A DNA stretch of 64,000 bases. It comes from Azospirillum doebereinerae (GTDB lineage Bacteria; Pseudomonadota; Alphaproteobacteria; Azospirillales; Azospirillaceae). A program made the translations under genes and the position numbers. The notes below the pieces were generated by a model. That model was given only the letters and a program-made list of their open reading frames with translations. It did not search any database and was not told where the DNA came from. The DNA lies in NCBI RefSeq assembly GCF_003989665.1, contig NZ_RZIJ01000025.1, positions 1 through 64,000 on the forward strand, given 5' to 3'. Shown here in pieces: positions 7,771-20,497 of the stretch; the first letter of the stretch is position 1; each line of letters begins with the position of its first letter.

Positions 7771-8247
7771 TCACGGGCTACCCATGCGCGTCGTGGCGGG
7801 GGGTGTCGGATGGCCGGGCGCGACGTCGGGCGGGACGGCCGGATGGTGGGCGCGGAGCGCGTCGCGGATCTCGGTCAGCAGGATTTCCTGGCGGGACGGA
7901 CCGGCCTCGGCCTTGTGCATGAAGTGCAGGCGGTTCACTTGGCGCACGATCAGGAACAGCGCGCCCGAGACGATCAGGAAGTTGATGACCGTGTTGATGA
8001 AGCGCCCGTAATTGATGGTCGCCGCCCCGGCGGCCTCGGCCGCCGCGATGCTGTCGAAGCGCCCGCCGGACAGGCTGATGAAGTAGTTGGAGAAGTCGAT
8101 CCCGCCCATCAGCCAGCCGATGGGCGGCATCAGCATGTCCTTGACCAGGGAGTTGACGATCCCGGTGAAGGCCGCGCCGATGATGATGCCGACCGCCAGT
8201 TCCACGACGTTGCCGCGGCTGACGAATTTCTTGAACTCGTTGAGCAT
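7771..8247 (-). CDS. mscL: Large-conductance mechanosensitive channel MscL
   Basis: 158 residues, slightly longer than the usual 130-150. MLNEFKKFVSRGNVVELAVG is the classic N-terminal helix plus TM1. MLMPPIGWLMGG follows TM1, and TM2 reads GRFINTVINFLIVSGALFLIV. It forms a homopentameric inner-membrane pore that opens under membrane tension and releases solutes on hypo-osmotic shock. The C-terminal tail is longer than in E. coli and Pro/Ala-rich. ATG 8247 is chosen at the conserved MLNEFKKF start. It stands alone between the family B repeat and the helicase leader. Confidence 0.95.
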   Translation of the reverse strand: MLNEFKKFVSRGNVVELAVGIIIGAAFTGIVNSLVKDMLMPPIGWLMGGIDFSNYFISLSGGRFDSIAAAEAAGAATINYGRFINTVINFLIVSGALFLIVRQVNRLHFMHKAEAGPSRQEILLTEIRDALRAHHPAVPPDVAPGHPTPPATTRMGSP

Positions 8248-8371
8248 GGTCGGGGGGTCCCTTGCCGTTCCGAAGGACGGAAACGGTCTCAAGGGTGCCA
8301 TGGTTTCAACGGGGCGGCGCCTTGGGCGCGGTTATGGGGGGTAACACGGCCCCTCCATAGGGCCAAAGACA

Positions 8372-8477
8372 AGCCCCTCTCCCCTCGCGGGAGAGGGGTT
8401 GGGGTGAGGGGGCAAGCTTCCGCCTTTGGCGGAATACCCCTCATCCCAACCCTTCTCCCACAAGGGGAGAAGGGCTT
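8372..8477. repeat. Interspersed palindromic repeat, family B (copy 2)
   Basis: About 106 bp. Left end AAGCCCCTCTCCCCTCGCGG and right end CACAAGGGGAGAAGGGCTT form the outer pairing. The inner TCCGCCTTTGGCGGA is a perfect small hairpin. It is shorter than copy 1 at 4926 and lies between secA and mscL. Confidence 0.8.
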
Positions 8478-8490
8478 TATTCGCTCGTCC

Positions 8491-11214
<2,724 letters not shown>

Positions 11215-11264
11215 GAAAACCTCGGAAGTAAAACGGAGTGTGGGCCAGCCTAATCGACGGGTCT

Positions 11265-11293
11265 GACATAGGACTATGGCAAGGCGCTGTCAA
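11265..11293 (-). promoter_or_regulatory. secA promoter
   Basis: Minus-strand TTGACA (perfect -35), 17-base spacer, TATGTC. Transcription would start near 11258, leaving a leader of about 44 nt. The remainder of the secA-parvulin gap (to 11525) shows only a weak plus-strand candidate (TTGCCC, 18 bases, TTAATC around 11410-11440). Confidence 0.7.
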
Positions 11294-11525
11294 CGAGCCC
11301 CGCCCCTTTGCGGCGTTGGAACACGGCGCGAAATCAGGGGGCGGGGGCCGGTGTGGGGCTGGTATTGGGGGACCGGCAATCACAGTTGTGTGACGGATCG
11401 AGGGACCGCTTGCCCGCCACGCGCGAGCCATGCTTAATCCTCGCGGAATCGGGCACGGAGCGGCGGATGGCTCCGGTGCCGCAGGGGCTTGCTTCGAGAC
11501 CATCCGCGGAAGGAAAAGACACGTC

Positions 11526-12485
11526 ATGGTGAATCGTATGTTCCGCACCGCGCTTCTGTCGATGGCGGCCTGCGGGATCGCGCTGGCGGCGCACGCCCAG
11601 ACCCCGGCTCCGGCGACCCCTGCGGCCCCGGCCACCACGGCCGCCCCTGCGGCAACCCCCGCCGCCACCCCCGCTCAGGCCGACCCGGTCGTCGCGCGCG
11701 TCAACGGCGAGGAGCTGCACCGCTCCGACGTCAGCCGCATGATCGCCCAGCTGCCGCCCCAGGTGCAGCAGATGCCGGTCGAGATGATCTATCCGGCGGT
11801 GATCGACCAGCTGGTCAGCGGCAAGCTGGTCGCGGCGGCCGGCTACAAGGACAAGCTGGCCGATTCGGCCGAGGTCAAGGACGAGATCAAGCGCGCCGAG
11901 GAGCGCGCCGTGCAGCGCGCCTACATCCAGAAGGAAGTGAAGGCCCGCATCACGCAGAAGGCTCTGGACGACGCCTATCAGGCCTTCCTGAAGCAGAACC
12001 CGCCGCAGGAGGAGGTCAAGGCCGCCCACATCCTGGTCGAGAAGGAGGACGAGGCCAAGGCCATCATCGCCCAGCTCAAGAAGGGCGGCGATTTCGCCAA
12101 GCTGGCCAAGGAGAAGTCGAAGGACGCCGCCGCCGCCGCGCAGGGCGGGGATCTGGGCTACTTCACCAAGGACGCGATGGTCGAGCCCTTCGCCAACGCC
12201 GCCTTCGCCATGAAGCCGGGCGAGGTGAGCAAGGAGCCGGTGAAGACCCAGTTCGGCTACCACATCATCAAGGTCGAGGAGAAGCGCACCCAGCCCGCCC
12301 CGACGCTCGACGAGGTGAAGCCGCAGCTGGAGCAGACGCTGTCCAAGGACATCGTCACCGCCCTGGTCGACGAGCTGCGCGCCGGCGCCAAGGTCGAGAC
12401 CTTCCAGATGGACGGCTCGCCGATGCCGGCCGCCCCGGCGGCCCCGGCCGACGCTCCGGCGGCCACGCCGGCGCCGGCCAAGTAA
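11526..12485 (+). CDS. Periplasmic parvulin-type peptidyl-prolyl isomerase (PrsA/SurA-like)
   Basis: 319 residues. A Sec signal peptide spans residues 1-24 (cleavage after AHA), followed by an Ala/Pro/Thr-rich linker. Next comes a SurA-like N-terminal helical domain (VVARVNGEELHRSDVSRMI) and one parvulin domain around residues 160-255 (KAAHILVEKEDEAKAI ... GGDLGYF ... TQFGYHIIKVE). The tail is Ala/Pro-rich and low-complexity. It catalyses proline isomerisation and chaperones exported or outer-membrane proteins. ATG 11526 has GGAAGG upstream and starts the signal peptide. Divergent from secA; argJ follows in the same direction across a family A repeat. Confidence 0.9.
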   Translation: MVNRMFRTALLSMAACGIALAAHAQTPAPATPAAPATTAAPAATPAATPAQADPVVARVNGEELHRSDVSRMIAQLPPQVQQMPVEMIYPAVIDQLVSGKLVAAAGYKDKLADSAEVKDEIKRAEERAVQRAYIQKEVKARITQKALDDAYQAFLKQNPPQEEVKAAHILVEKEDEAKAIIAQLKKGGDFAKLAKEKSKDAAAAAQGGDLGYFTKDAMVEPFANAAFAMKPGEVSKEPVKTQFGYHIIKVEEKRTQPAPTLDEVKPQLEQTLSKDIVTALVDELRAGAKVETFQMDGSPMPAAPAAPADAPAATPAPAK

Positions 12486-12514
12486 GGACGCGGGCTCCCT
12501 CCCGAAGCCCGTTG

Positions 12515-12624
12515 CCCCCTCCCCATCCCTCCCCCGCTTCGCGGGAGAGGGGGCCGGAGCTTCGGGGGCGTTCAGCGGCAGTCCCCTCTCCCGCCGCAAG
12601 GCGGGGGAGGGTTAGGGAGGGGGC
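12515..12624. repeat. Interspersed palindromic repeat, family A (copy 2)
   Basis: Same orientation and layout as the copy at 1685. The left arm GCCCCCTCCCCATCCCTCCC and the right arm GGTTAGGGAGGGGGC are separated by a 35-40 base centre (CCGGAGCTTCGG...GCGG). It separates two co-directional genes. Confidence 0.85.
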
Positions 12625-12685
12625 CAGCTTCCCCGGCCTCAAGTCTTTCCACCGCCCACCCCACGCCCACGACGGGACTCCCCCC

Positions 12686-13924
12686 ATGGCCACGACCCTC
12701 TCCCCCTTGGCTCCCGCCAGCTTCCCGACGCTGCCGCCCATCGCGGGCGTGCGCATCGCCACGGCGAACAGCGGCATCCGATACAAGGGCCGCGACGATC
12801 TGCTGCTGGCCGTGCTGGATCCCGGCACCGCCGTCGCGGGCGTGCTGACCCGCTCGCTGACCTGCTCGGCCCCGGTGATCTGGTGCCGCGACAGTCTGCC
12901 CAAGGGGTCGGCCCGCGCCGTCGTGGTCAACGCCGGCAACGCCAACGCCTTCACCGGCAAGGCGGGCGACGCCACCGTCCAGGCCACCGTCCAGGCCGCC
13001 GCCTCCATCGCCGGATGCGCGCCCGACGAGGTCTACATCGCGTCCACCGGCGTGATCGGCATCCCGCTCGCCCCCGACGCCATCGGCAAGTGCCTGCCCG
13101 GCATGGAGCCGGCTCTGGCCGCCGACTCCGCCGCCTGGGAGAAGGCGGCGCGCGCCATCATGACCACCGACACCTTCCCCAAGGGGTCCGTGCGCACCGT
13201 CACCATCGGCGGCACGCCGGTGACGATCGCCGGCTTCGCCAAGGGGTCGGGCATGATCGCGCCGGACATGGCGACGATGCTGGGCTTCGTCTTCACCGAC
13301 GCCGCCATCGCCGCCCCCGCGCTCCAGGCCATGCTGTCGGAGTTCAACGAGCGCACCTTCAACGCCATCACGGTGGACGGCGACACCTCGACCAGCGACA
13401 CGCTGCTGCTGTTCGCGACGGGCAAGGCCGGCAACGCCCCGGTCACCAGCGCCGACGCCCCTGAGCTGGCCGAGTTCCGCGCCGCGCTGGAGGATCTGCT
13501 GCTCGATCTGGCGCTCCAGGTCGTGCGCGACGGCGAGGGGGCGACCAAGTTCGTCGCCATCACCGTCAACGGCGCCGACAACGACGTCGCGGCCAAGCGC
13601 ATCGCGCTGACGGTGGCGAACTCGCCGCTGGTCAAGACCGCGCTGGCCGGCGAGGACGCCAACTGGGGCCGCATCGTCGCCGCCATCGGGCGGGCCGGCG
13701 AGCGCGCCGACCGCGACCTGATCAAGATCACCGTCGGCGGCACGCTGATCTGCGCCGAGGGGATGGAAGTCCCCGGCTACGACGAGACCCCGGTCGCCGC
13801 CCACATGAAGGGCAAGGAGATCGAAGTGCTGATCGAGCTGGGCCTCGGCCAGGGCACCGCCAAGGTGTGGACCTGCGACCTGACCCACGGCTACATCGAC
13901 ATCAACGGCAGCTACCGGAGCTGA
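12686..13924 (+). CDS. argJ: Bifunctional ornithine acetyltransferase / N-acetylglutamate synthase
   Basis: 412 residues. ArgJ transfers acetyl from N-acetylornithine to glutamate and can make N-acetylglutamate from acetyl-CoA, cycling arginine biosynthesis in the cytosol. The self-cleavage motif MIAPDMATMLGF is intact, with the nucleophilic Thr at about residue 197, so alpha and beta chains should form. The terminus TCDLTHGYIDINGSYRS is the conserved ArgJ ending. Start ATG 12686 lies just after a C-rich stretch. mutT begins 5 bases after its stop, so the two are probably co-transcribed. Confidence 0.97.
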   Translation: MATTLSPLAPASFPTLPPIAGVRIATANSGIRYKGRDDLLLAVLDPGTAVAGVLTRSLTCSAPVIWCRDSLPKGSARAVVVNAGNANAFTGKAGDATVQATVQAAASIAGCAPDEVYIASTGVIGIPLAPDAIGKCLPGMEPALAADSAAWEKAARAIMTTDTFPKGSVRTVTIGGTPVTIAGFAKGSGMIAPDMATMLGFVFTDAAIAAPALQAMLSEFNERTFNAITVDGDTSTSDTLLLFATGKAGNAPVTSADAPELAEFRAALEDLLLDLALQVVRDGEGATKFVAITVNGADNDVAAKRIALTVANSPLVKTALAGEDANWGRIVAAIGRAGERADRDLIKITVGGTLICAEGMEVPGYDETPVAAHMKGKEIEVLIELGLGQGTAKVWTCDLTHGYIDINGSYRS

Positions 13925-13929
13925 CGCGG

Positions 13930-14373
13930 ATGACCGCCTGTTTCGATCCCAGCTCCACCCCGGCGCCCGGCTCGCTGCCGGTGCTGTTCGTGGTCGCGGT
14001 GGCCCTGGTGGACGCCGACGGCCGCGTGCTGCTGGCCCAGCGCCCGCCCGGCAAGTCGCTGGCCGGTCTGTGGGAGTTCCCCGGCGGCAAGGTCGACGCC
14101 GGGGAGACCCCGGAGGCCGCGCTGGTGCGCGAGCTGAAGGAGGAGCTGGGGATCGACACGGCGGCGAGCTGCCTCGCCCCCTTCACCTTCGCCTCGCACA
14201 GCTACGAGAGCTTCCATCTGCTGATGCCGCTCTACGTTTGCCGGATCTGGGAAGGCGACGTCACCGCGCGCGAGGGGCAGCGGCTGGCCTGGGTCCGGCC
14301 CAACCGCATGGGCGACTACCCGATGCCGCCGGCCGACGTGCCGCTGGTGGCGATGCTGCGGGACCTTCTGTGA
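13930..14373 (+). CDS. mutT: 8-oxo-dGTP diphosphatase MutT (Nudix hydrolase)
   Basis: 147 residues. The Nudix box GKVDAGETPEAALVRELKEELGI fits G-x5-E-x7-REUXEEXGU, and LAQRPPGKSLAGLWEFPGG precedes it as in MutT. It hydrolyses 8-oxo-dGTP to the monophosphate and prevents A:T to C:G mutations. ATG 13930 follows argJ by 5 bases with GCGGA ahead, suggesting translational coupling. A predicted promoter for a small RNA starts 8 bases after its stop codon. Confidence 0.9.
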   Translation: MTACFDPSSTPAPGSLPVLFVVAVALVDADGRVLLAQRPPGKSLAGLWEFPGGKVDAGETPEAALVRELKEELGIDTAASCLAPFTFASHSYESFHLLMPLYVCRIWEGDVTAREGQRLAWVRPNRMGDYPMPPADVPLVAMLRDLL

Positions 14374-14380
14374 CCCTGCG

Positions 14381-14409
14381 TTGAAAAGGCTCTTCGTCGG
14401 GAGTATGTT
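14381..14409 (+). promoter_or_regulatory. Promoter of a small RNA gene
   Basis: TTGAAA (14381-14386), a 17-base spacer and TATGTT (14404-14409). The -10 is identical to that of the tRNA-Thr promoter at 16730-16735. No coding sequence follows before two intrinsic terminators. Confidence 0.6.
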
Positions 14410-14415
14410 GCACGG

Positions 14416-14546
14416 AGATAGCCGGCGGATGCTCGCGACACCCGCCGACCACTCCTGATGCTTGGCGCCGTATCAGGCGGATCTCGATCCGCCATCTCTG
14501 CCACTGGAGCACCAGGAAGAAGGGCATCGTTTTCATGCCTTTTTTT
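14416..14546 (+). ncRNA. Candidate small regulatory RNA, about 130 nt
   Basis: This non-coding stretch between mutT and recQ is delimited by a sigma70-like promoter and a terminator. Within it, tandem hairpins can be read: CCTGAT (14454-14459) with ATCAGG (14472-14477); GGCGGAT (14476-14482) with ATCCGCC (14487-14493) around a CTCG tetraloop; and CTGG-agca-CCAG. It ends with GGCAT-cgttttc-ATGCC followed by seven T (14540-14546), an intrinsic terminator. The first two hairpins share a GG and could be alternative folds. The longest ATG ORF (32 codons from 14458) lacks a ribosome site. No known family is recognised; not 6S, tmRNA or SRP RNA by eye. Confidence 0.55.
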
Positions 14547-14555
14547 CTCCTTCTG

Positions 14556-14587
14556 AAACGGCGGATGGACCACCCATCCGCCGTTTT
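14556..14587 (+). terminator. Second intrinsic terminator upstream of recQ
   Basis: Arms AAACGGCGGATGG (14556-14568) and CCATCCGCCGTTT (14574-14586) form a perfect 13-bp stem with a 5-base loop and run into TTTT. It backs up the small RNA terminator and isolates recQ. Confidence 0.75.
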
Positions 14588-14718
14588 CAGTTTGCACGCA
14601 GGAAAGGAATCGGCGTCATGGCTTCACACGCCTGCGTGGAGGACCACCGCTTGTCCCACCTGCCCGCCCGGCCGATCCCCGATTGCGGCTTTGCCGGTGG
14701 GGCGATCTGTGCCACATC

Positions 14719-16680
<1,962 letters not shown>

Positions 16681-16706
16681 GCGGGTGATTTTCCCAAATT
16701 GTTCGC

Positions 16707-16735
16707 TTGCATCCGGCAAAGCACGCCGCTATGTT
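16707..16735 (+). promoter_or_regulatory. tRNA-Thr promoter
   Basis: TTGCAT (16707-16712), 17-base spacer, TATGTT (16730-16735). Transcription would start about nine bases before the tRNA. Confidence 0.65.
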
Positions 16736-16750
16736 CCCCGCCACAACGAC

Positions 16751-16825
<75 letters not shown>

Positions 16826-16829
16826 CTCT

Positions 16830-16865
16830 AAGGCCCTGAAACGCCGACGCGTTTCGGGGCCTTTC
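16830..16865 (+). terminator. Terminator after tRNA-Thr
   Basis: AAGGCCCtGAAACG / CGTTTCgGGGCCTT hairpin followed by a short T run, beginning five bases after the CCA end. Confidence 0.75.
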
Positions 16866-16951
16866 CATGTCCGGACCATGATGATGGTCAGAGTTCAGTC
16901 ATCGGTCCGTTCCTCCCTTGTCCGCCTCGGGCGCCGGCAGCGCCCGAAGCC

Positions 16952-16985
16952 AAGCTGGAGTTCGCAATCGACAAGGCTCCAGCTT
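16952..16985. promoter_or_regulatory. Inverted repeat upstream of the aldehyde dehydrogenase (possible operator)
   Basis: Perfect 9-bp arms AAGCTGGAG (16952-16960) and CTCCAGCTT (16977-16985) with 16 bases between, ending 21 bases before the ribosome site. Two further dyads, GACCATgatgATGGTC and CGGGCGCcggcaGCGCCCG, lie upstream in the same gap. No regulator gene is adjacent. Confidence 0.4.
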
Positions 16986-17020
16986 CCCCGTTAACGTCGG
17001 TGGATCAAGGAGATGATCCG

Positions 17021-18451
17021 ATGTCGAACAACCTCAAATTCTACATTGACGGCGCGTGGGTGGATCCGGCGGAGCCCGCGACGATCGACGTGGTCGATCC
17101 CTCGACCGAAGAGGTCTTCGCCACCATCGCGCGCGGCGGCGCGGCGGACGTCGACCGGGCGGTCGCCGCCGCGCGCGCGGCCTTCCCGGCCTTCGCCGCG
17201 ACCTCGCGCGAGGAGCGGCTGGTCCTGATGCGGCGCCTGCTGGAGGCCTACAAGGACCGCTACGACGAGGTCGCCGACGCGCTGTCGCGGGAAATGGGCG
17301 CGCCCCGGACGCTGGCCCAGCGCTCGCAGGCCGCGATGGGCACCGCGCATCTGGCCCGGACGATCGAGGCGCTGGAAGGGTTCGCCTTCGAGGAGCTGCG
17401 CGGCTCGACCCTGATCGCCAAGGAGCCCATCGGGGTGGTCGGCATGATCACGCCGTGGAACTGGCCGATCAACCAGATCATGTGCAAGGTCGCGCCGGCG
17501 CTGGCCGCCGGCTGCACCATGGTGCTGAAGCCGAGCGAGATCGCGCCGCTCAACGCCATCCTCTTCGCCGAGGCCGTCCACGCCGCCGGCCTCCCCAAGG
17601 GCGTGTTCAATCTGGTCAACGGCGACGGCCCGACGGTGGGCGAGGCCATCGCGCGCCATCCGGGCGTCGACATGGTGTCCTTCACCGGCTCGACGCGGGC
17701 CGGGATCCTCGTCGCCAAGGCGGCGGCCGACACGGTCAAGCGCGTCCACCAGGAACTGGGCGGCAAATCCGCCAACATCATCCTCGACGACGCCGACCTC
17801 AAGCGCGCGGTGAAGCTGGGCGTCGAGGGCTGCATGCGCAACAGCGGCCAGTCCTGCAACGCGCCGACCCGCATGTTCGTCCCGGCCGCCCTGCACGGCG
17901 AGGCGGTGGCGGTGGCCAAGGCCACGGCGGAACGCCTGACGGTCGGCGCGCCCGCCTCGGAAGGGACGTGGCTCGGCCCCGTGGTCAGCCAGGCCCAGTA
18001 CGACAAGATCCAGCGGCTGATCGCGGCCGGGATCGAGGAGGGCGCCGAGCTGGTCACCGGCGGCCCCGGCCGTCCGGACGGCCTCGACCGTGGCTACTAC
18101 GTGCGCCCGACGATCTTCGCCAACGTCACCGACGGCATGACCGTCGCGCGCGAGGAGATCTTCGGGCCGGTGCTGGTCATCCTGCCCTACGGCAGCGAGG
18201 AGGAGGCGATCGAGCGCGCGAACGACACGCCCTATGGCCTCGCCTCCTACGTCCAGTCGGGCTCGCTGGAGCGCGCCCGCAAGGTCGCGGCGCGGATGCG
18301 CAGCGGCAACGTCTACATCAACTACCCGGCCTGGGACGCGGGAGCGCCCTTCGGCGGCTACAAGCAATCCGGCAACGGGCGGGAATACGCCGATTTCGGC
18401 CTGGAGGAGTTCCTCGAAATCAAGGGCGTCGTCGGCTACGCGCCGGCCTGA
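17021..18451 (+). CDS. NAD(P)-dependent aldehyde dehydrogenase
   Basis: 476 residues of the ALDH superfamily. It oxidises an aldehyde to the acid in the cytosol; the substrate is not readable. Visible: TPWNWPINQIMCKVAPALAAG in the cofactor fold, SFTGSTRAG, the general-base Glu in HQELGGKSANIILDD, the catalytic Cys in RNSGQSCNAPTRMFV, and EEIFGPVL near the end. ATG 17021 has AAGGAG (17007-17012) 8 bases upstream, a near-perfect ribosome site. Convergent with the ornithine-cyclodeaminase-like gene, separated by a hairpin; both may act on amine-derived compounds, but that is only contextual. Confidence 0.93.
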   Translation: MSNNLKFYIDGAWVDPAEPATIDVVDPSTEEVFATIARGGAADVDRAVAAARAAFPAFAATSREERLVLMRRLLEAYKDRYDEVADALSREMGAPRTLAQRSQAAMGTAHLARTIEALEGFAFEELRGSTLIAKEPIGVVGMITPWNWPINQIMCKVAPALAAGCTMVLKPSEIAPLNAILFAEAVHAAGLPKGVFNLVNGDGPTVGEAIARHPGVDMVSFTGSTRAGILVAKAAADTVKRVHQELGGKSANIILDDADLKRAVKLGVEGCMRNSGQSCNAPTRMFVPAALHGEAVAVAKATAERLTVGAPASEGTWLGPVVSQAQYDKIQRLIAAGIEEGAELVTGGPGRPDGLDRGYYVRPTIFANVTDGMTVAREEIFGPVLVILPYGSEEEAIERANDTPYGLASYVQSGSLERARKVAARMRSGNVYINYPAWDAGAPFGGYKQSGNGREYADFGLEEFLEIKGVVGYAPA

Positions 18452-18459
18452 GACCGAAA

Positions 18460-18497
18460 GCCGGTCCCCGGAGCCCGCGCCGCGGAGTCCGGGGCCG
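18460..18497. terminator. Hairpin between convergent genes (likely bidirectional terminator)
   Basis: CCCCGGA (18466-18472) and TCCGGGG (18488-18494), extended by flanking GCCGG/CCGC bases. No long T run, so termination is only probable. Confidence 0.4.
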
Positions 18498-18504
18498 CTT
18501 CGTC

Positions 18505-19461
18505 TCAGCGGATCGAGTCGTTGTGCAGCACCATCTCCACCGCCAACTGCGCGGCGCAGAGATCCTCCAGCGCGGTGCCGACCGACTTGAAAAGAGTGAT
18601 CTGGTCGTAGAAGCGCCGCCCGGCCCGCTCGCCGCGCGTCAGGTCGTAGAGATCGCCCGCGATGTCGTCCTCGCTCAGGATGCCGGCCCGCATCGGCTGC
18701 ACGATGTCGCCGGCCTCCTTGCAGGCGCCCTCGCGGGTGTCCACGAAGACGCGGGAGCGGCGGATGCAGTCGTCGTCGGCCTCGCGCATCTCCGGCGTGA
18801 AGCCGCCGATCAGGTCGAGGTGCTGGCCCGGTTGCAGCCAGTCCCCCCTGATGATCGGCTCCTTGGCCAGGGTGGCGCAGGTCACGATGTGGGCGCCGCG
18901 CACGGCGCCCTCCAGATCGTCGGTCGCCTCGATCTTGAACTTCGGACGGTGGAAACGGCCGGCGACCTTCTTCGCCTTCTCCAGGCTGCGGCCCCAGACC
19001 AGCACCTGCTTGATCGGGCGAACCGCCGCGTAGGCCTCGATCAGTTCGGGGGCCAGCGCGCCGGTGCCGACCACCAGCAGCCGCTCCGCGTCGGCCCGCG
19101 CCAAATAGGAGGCGGCCAGCGCCGAGGCCGCCGCCGTGCGCCGCTTGGTCAGGGCCGAGCCGTCCAGCAAGGCCTGCGGAATGCCGGTCTTGCCGTCCAT
19201 CAGCAGGTAGACGCCCTGCACCGCCGGCAGGTCCTGCGCGCCGTTGTCGGGGAAGACGGTGACGATCTTGACGCCGATCGACTGGTTGACCTGCCACGCC
19301 GGCATCAGCAACAGCGTGGCGTCGTGCTCCCCGTAGGTCCCGACCGTGTGGTGGTGGCGCATCGGCACCTCCACCCCGGCCCGGAAGGTCTGCCGCATGC
19401 GCTCGATCAGCATGCGGTGGTGCAGAACGGACCTCAGCTCGGCACCGGTGATGGTGCGCAT
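18505..19461 (-). CDS. Ornithine cyclodeaminase / mu-crystallin family protein
   Basis: 318 residues, usual for the family. The N-terminal part (MRTITGAELRSVLHHRMLIERM ... VPMRHHHTVG) forms the substrate domain. The Rossmann motif LLVVGTGALAPELIEAYAAVRPIKQVLVWGR binds NAD(P), and HLDLIGGFTPEMREADDD is the family's conserved C-terminal signature. Members include ornithine cyclodeaminase, alanine dehydrogenase and ketimine reductases, so the exact substrate is open. The family's usual 'G.Y.P' loop is replaced by an MRHHHT stretch. It follows ihfB and the LapA-like gene on the same strand with 61 bases between and may share their transcript. Confidence 0.85.
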   Translation of the reverse strand: MRTITGAELRSVLHHRMLIERMRQTFRAGVEVPMRHHHTVGTYGEHDATLLLMPAWQVNQSIGVKIVTVFPDNGAQDLPAVQGVYLLMDGKTGIPQALLDGSALTKRRTAAASALAASYLARADAERLLVVGTGALAPELIEAYAAVRPIKQVLVWGRSLEKAKKVAGRFHRPKFKIEATDDLEGAVRGAHIVTCATLAKEPIIRGDWLQPGQHLDLIGGFTPEMREADDDCIRRSRVFVDTREGACKEAGDIVQPMRAGILSEDDIAGDLYDLTRGERAGRRFYDQITLFKSVGTALEDLCAAQLAVEMVLHNDSIR

Positions 19462-19522
19462 GGGCGCCTCCCGACGAAGGCGCCGCCCGGTGCCGTCCGA
19501 CGGCGCCGGACGGCGCGTGCGA

Positions 19523-19909
19523 TCAATGAACCGTCGTCGCCGTGGTGGCGGAGGCGGCGGGAACCGGCAGGCCGGTGCCGGCGCCGGAGACCGGGCGCGA
19601 CAGTTCGGCCAGACGCTTCTCGGCGGCGGTGGCGCGGGCCTGCGCCTCCTTCACCTCGCGCTCCAGGAACAGGACGCGGTCGCTCTCGCGCCGGGCGCGG
19701 CGGCGGTGGCGGCGCTGGGCGTTCCACACGATGAAACCGCCGGCCAGGAAGCCGGCCAGCAGGGCCAGCAGGGCGGCGAGGTAGAGCGGCGCCTCCAGCG
19801 TGAAGGGCAGCGGCCACAGCGCCCAGGTCACGACGTCGCGGTTGGACACCGCGAACAGAACCGCGATCAGGGCGATGGGCAGGGTGACGATCCAGGTCAG
19901 GTAACGCAA
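19523..19909 (-). CDS. LapA-domain (DUF1049-like) membrane protein
   Basis: 128 residues. Two membrane segments: YLTWIVTLPIALIAVLFAVSN (residues 3-23) and the long APLYLAALLALLAGFLAGGFIVW (about 40-62). After these comes a basic stretch (NAQRRHRRRARRESDR) and a coiled coil (VLFLEREVKEAQARATAAEKRL). This is the LapA / lipopolysaccharide-assembly-protein-A architecture; in E. coli LapA works with LapB in LPS control at the inner membrane. The position directly downstream of ihfB is conserved in proteobacteria. The C-terminus is a low-complexity Gly/Ala/Thr tail. Confidence 0.85.
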   Translation of the reverse strand: MRYLTWIVTLPIALIAVLFAVSNRDVVTWALWPLPFTLEAPLYLAALLALLAGFLAGGFIVWNAQRRHRRRARRESDRVLFLEREVKEAQARATAAEKRLAELSRPVSGAGTGLPVPAASATTATTVH

Positions 19910-19964
19910 AGCGACGATTCCTCAACAAGGACGGAGGGACCGGCGGGCCATCGGTGGCCGGCGG

Positions 19965-20246
19965 TCAATCCGTGTTCAGCCGTTCCCGGAGCTGTTTCCC
20001 GGTCTTGAAGAAAGGGATGCATTTCTCGCCCACGTCAACCGATTCTCCGGTGCGGGGGTTGCGGCCGGTGCGCGCGTCGCGCCGCTTGATCGAAAAGGCG
20101 CCGAATCCCCGCAGCTCGACCCGGTCGCCGCGGGCCAGCGCCTCGGTGATCTCGTCGAAGATGGTGCCCACGATCTTTTCGATGTCGCGCTGGTACAGAT
20201 GCGGATTCCGCTCCGCCAGCCTCTGGATCAATTCCGATTTTGTCAT
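19965..20246 (-). CDS. ihfB: Integration host factor subunit beta
   Basis: 93 residues beginning MTKSELIQRLAERNPHLYQRDIEKIVGTIF. The DNA-binding beta-arm reads RGFGAFSIKRRDARTGRNPRTGESV, with the intercalating Pro in NPRTG. It forms a heterodimer with IHF-alpha (not in this window) and bends DNA sharply at consensus sites in recombination and sigma54 transcription. ATG 20246 is the conserved start; longer readings are not homologous. The 250-base gap upstream (20247-20497) holds no gene or clear promoter. Confidence 0.95.
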   Translation of the reverse strand: MTKSELIQRLAERNPHLYQRDIEKIVGTIFDEITEALARGDRVELRGFGAFSIKRRDARTGRNPRTGESVDVGEKCIPFFKTGKQLRERLNTD

Positions 20247-20497
20247 GGCCGTCGACGTTTCCCCTTGGCTCTTGCGGACGCCTCGGTTGATTGTGCGCCG
20301 CTTGGCCTCAAGCGTGCCACCAAGCCCCCTCCCCGTCAAGCTAAGCCGTTATGGAACAACGTCTTTTCCGCATCGCGGCAGGGGGTTGGCGAGGCCGTGC
20401 CACGGATCGGGGGGCCTGCGGGCCTGAAATTTTCGCCAAGGATATCAATGGGCTTTTGAAAGCATGCGATCCGGGGCGAGGCCCGGCCTCCACAAAG

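Noticed and set aside
14458..14556. 32-codon ORF inside the small RNA region
   Set aside because: No ribosome site, it runs through the hairpins and the T tract of the terminator, and codon use is not that of the genome.
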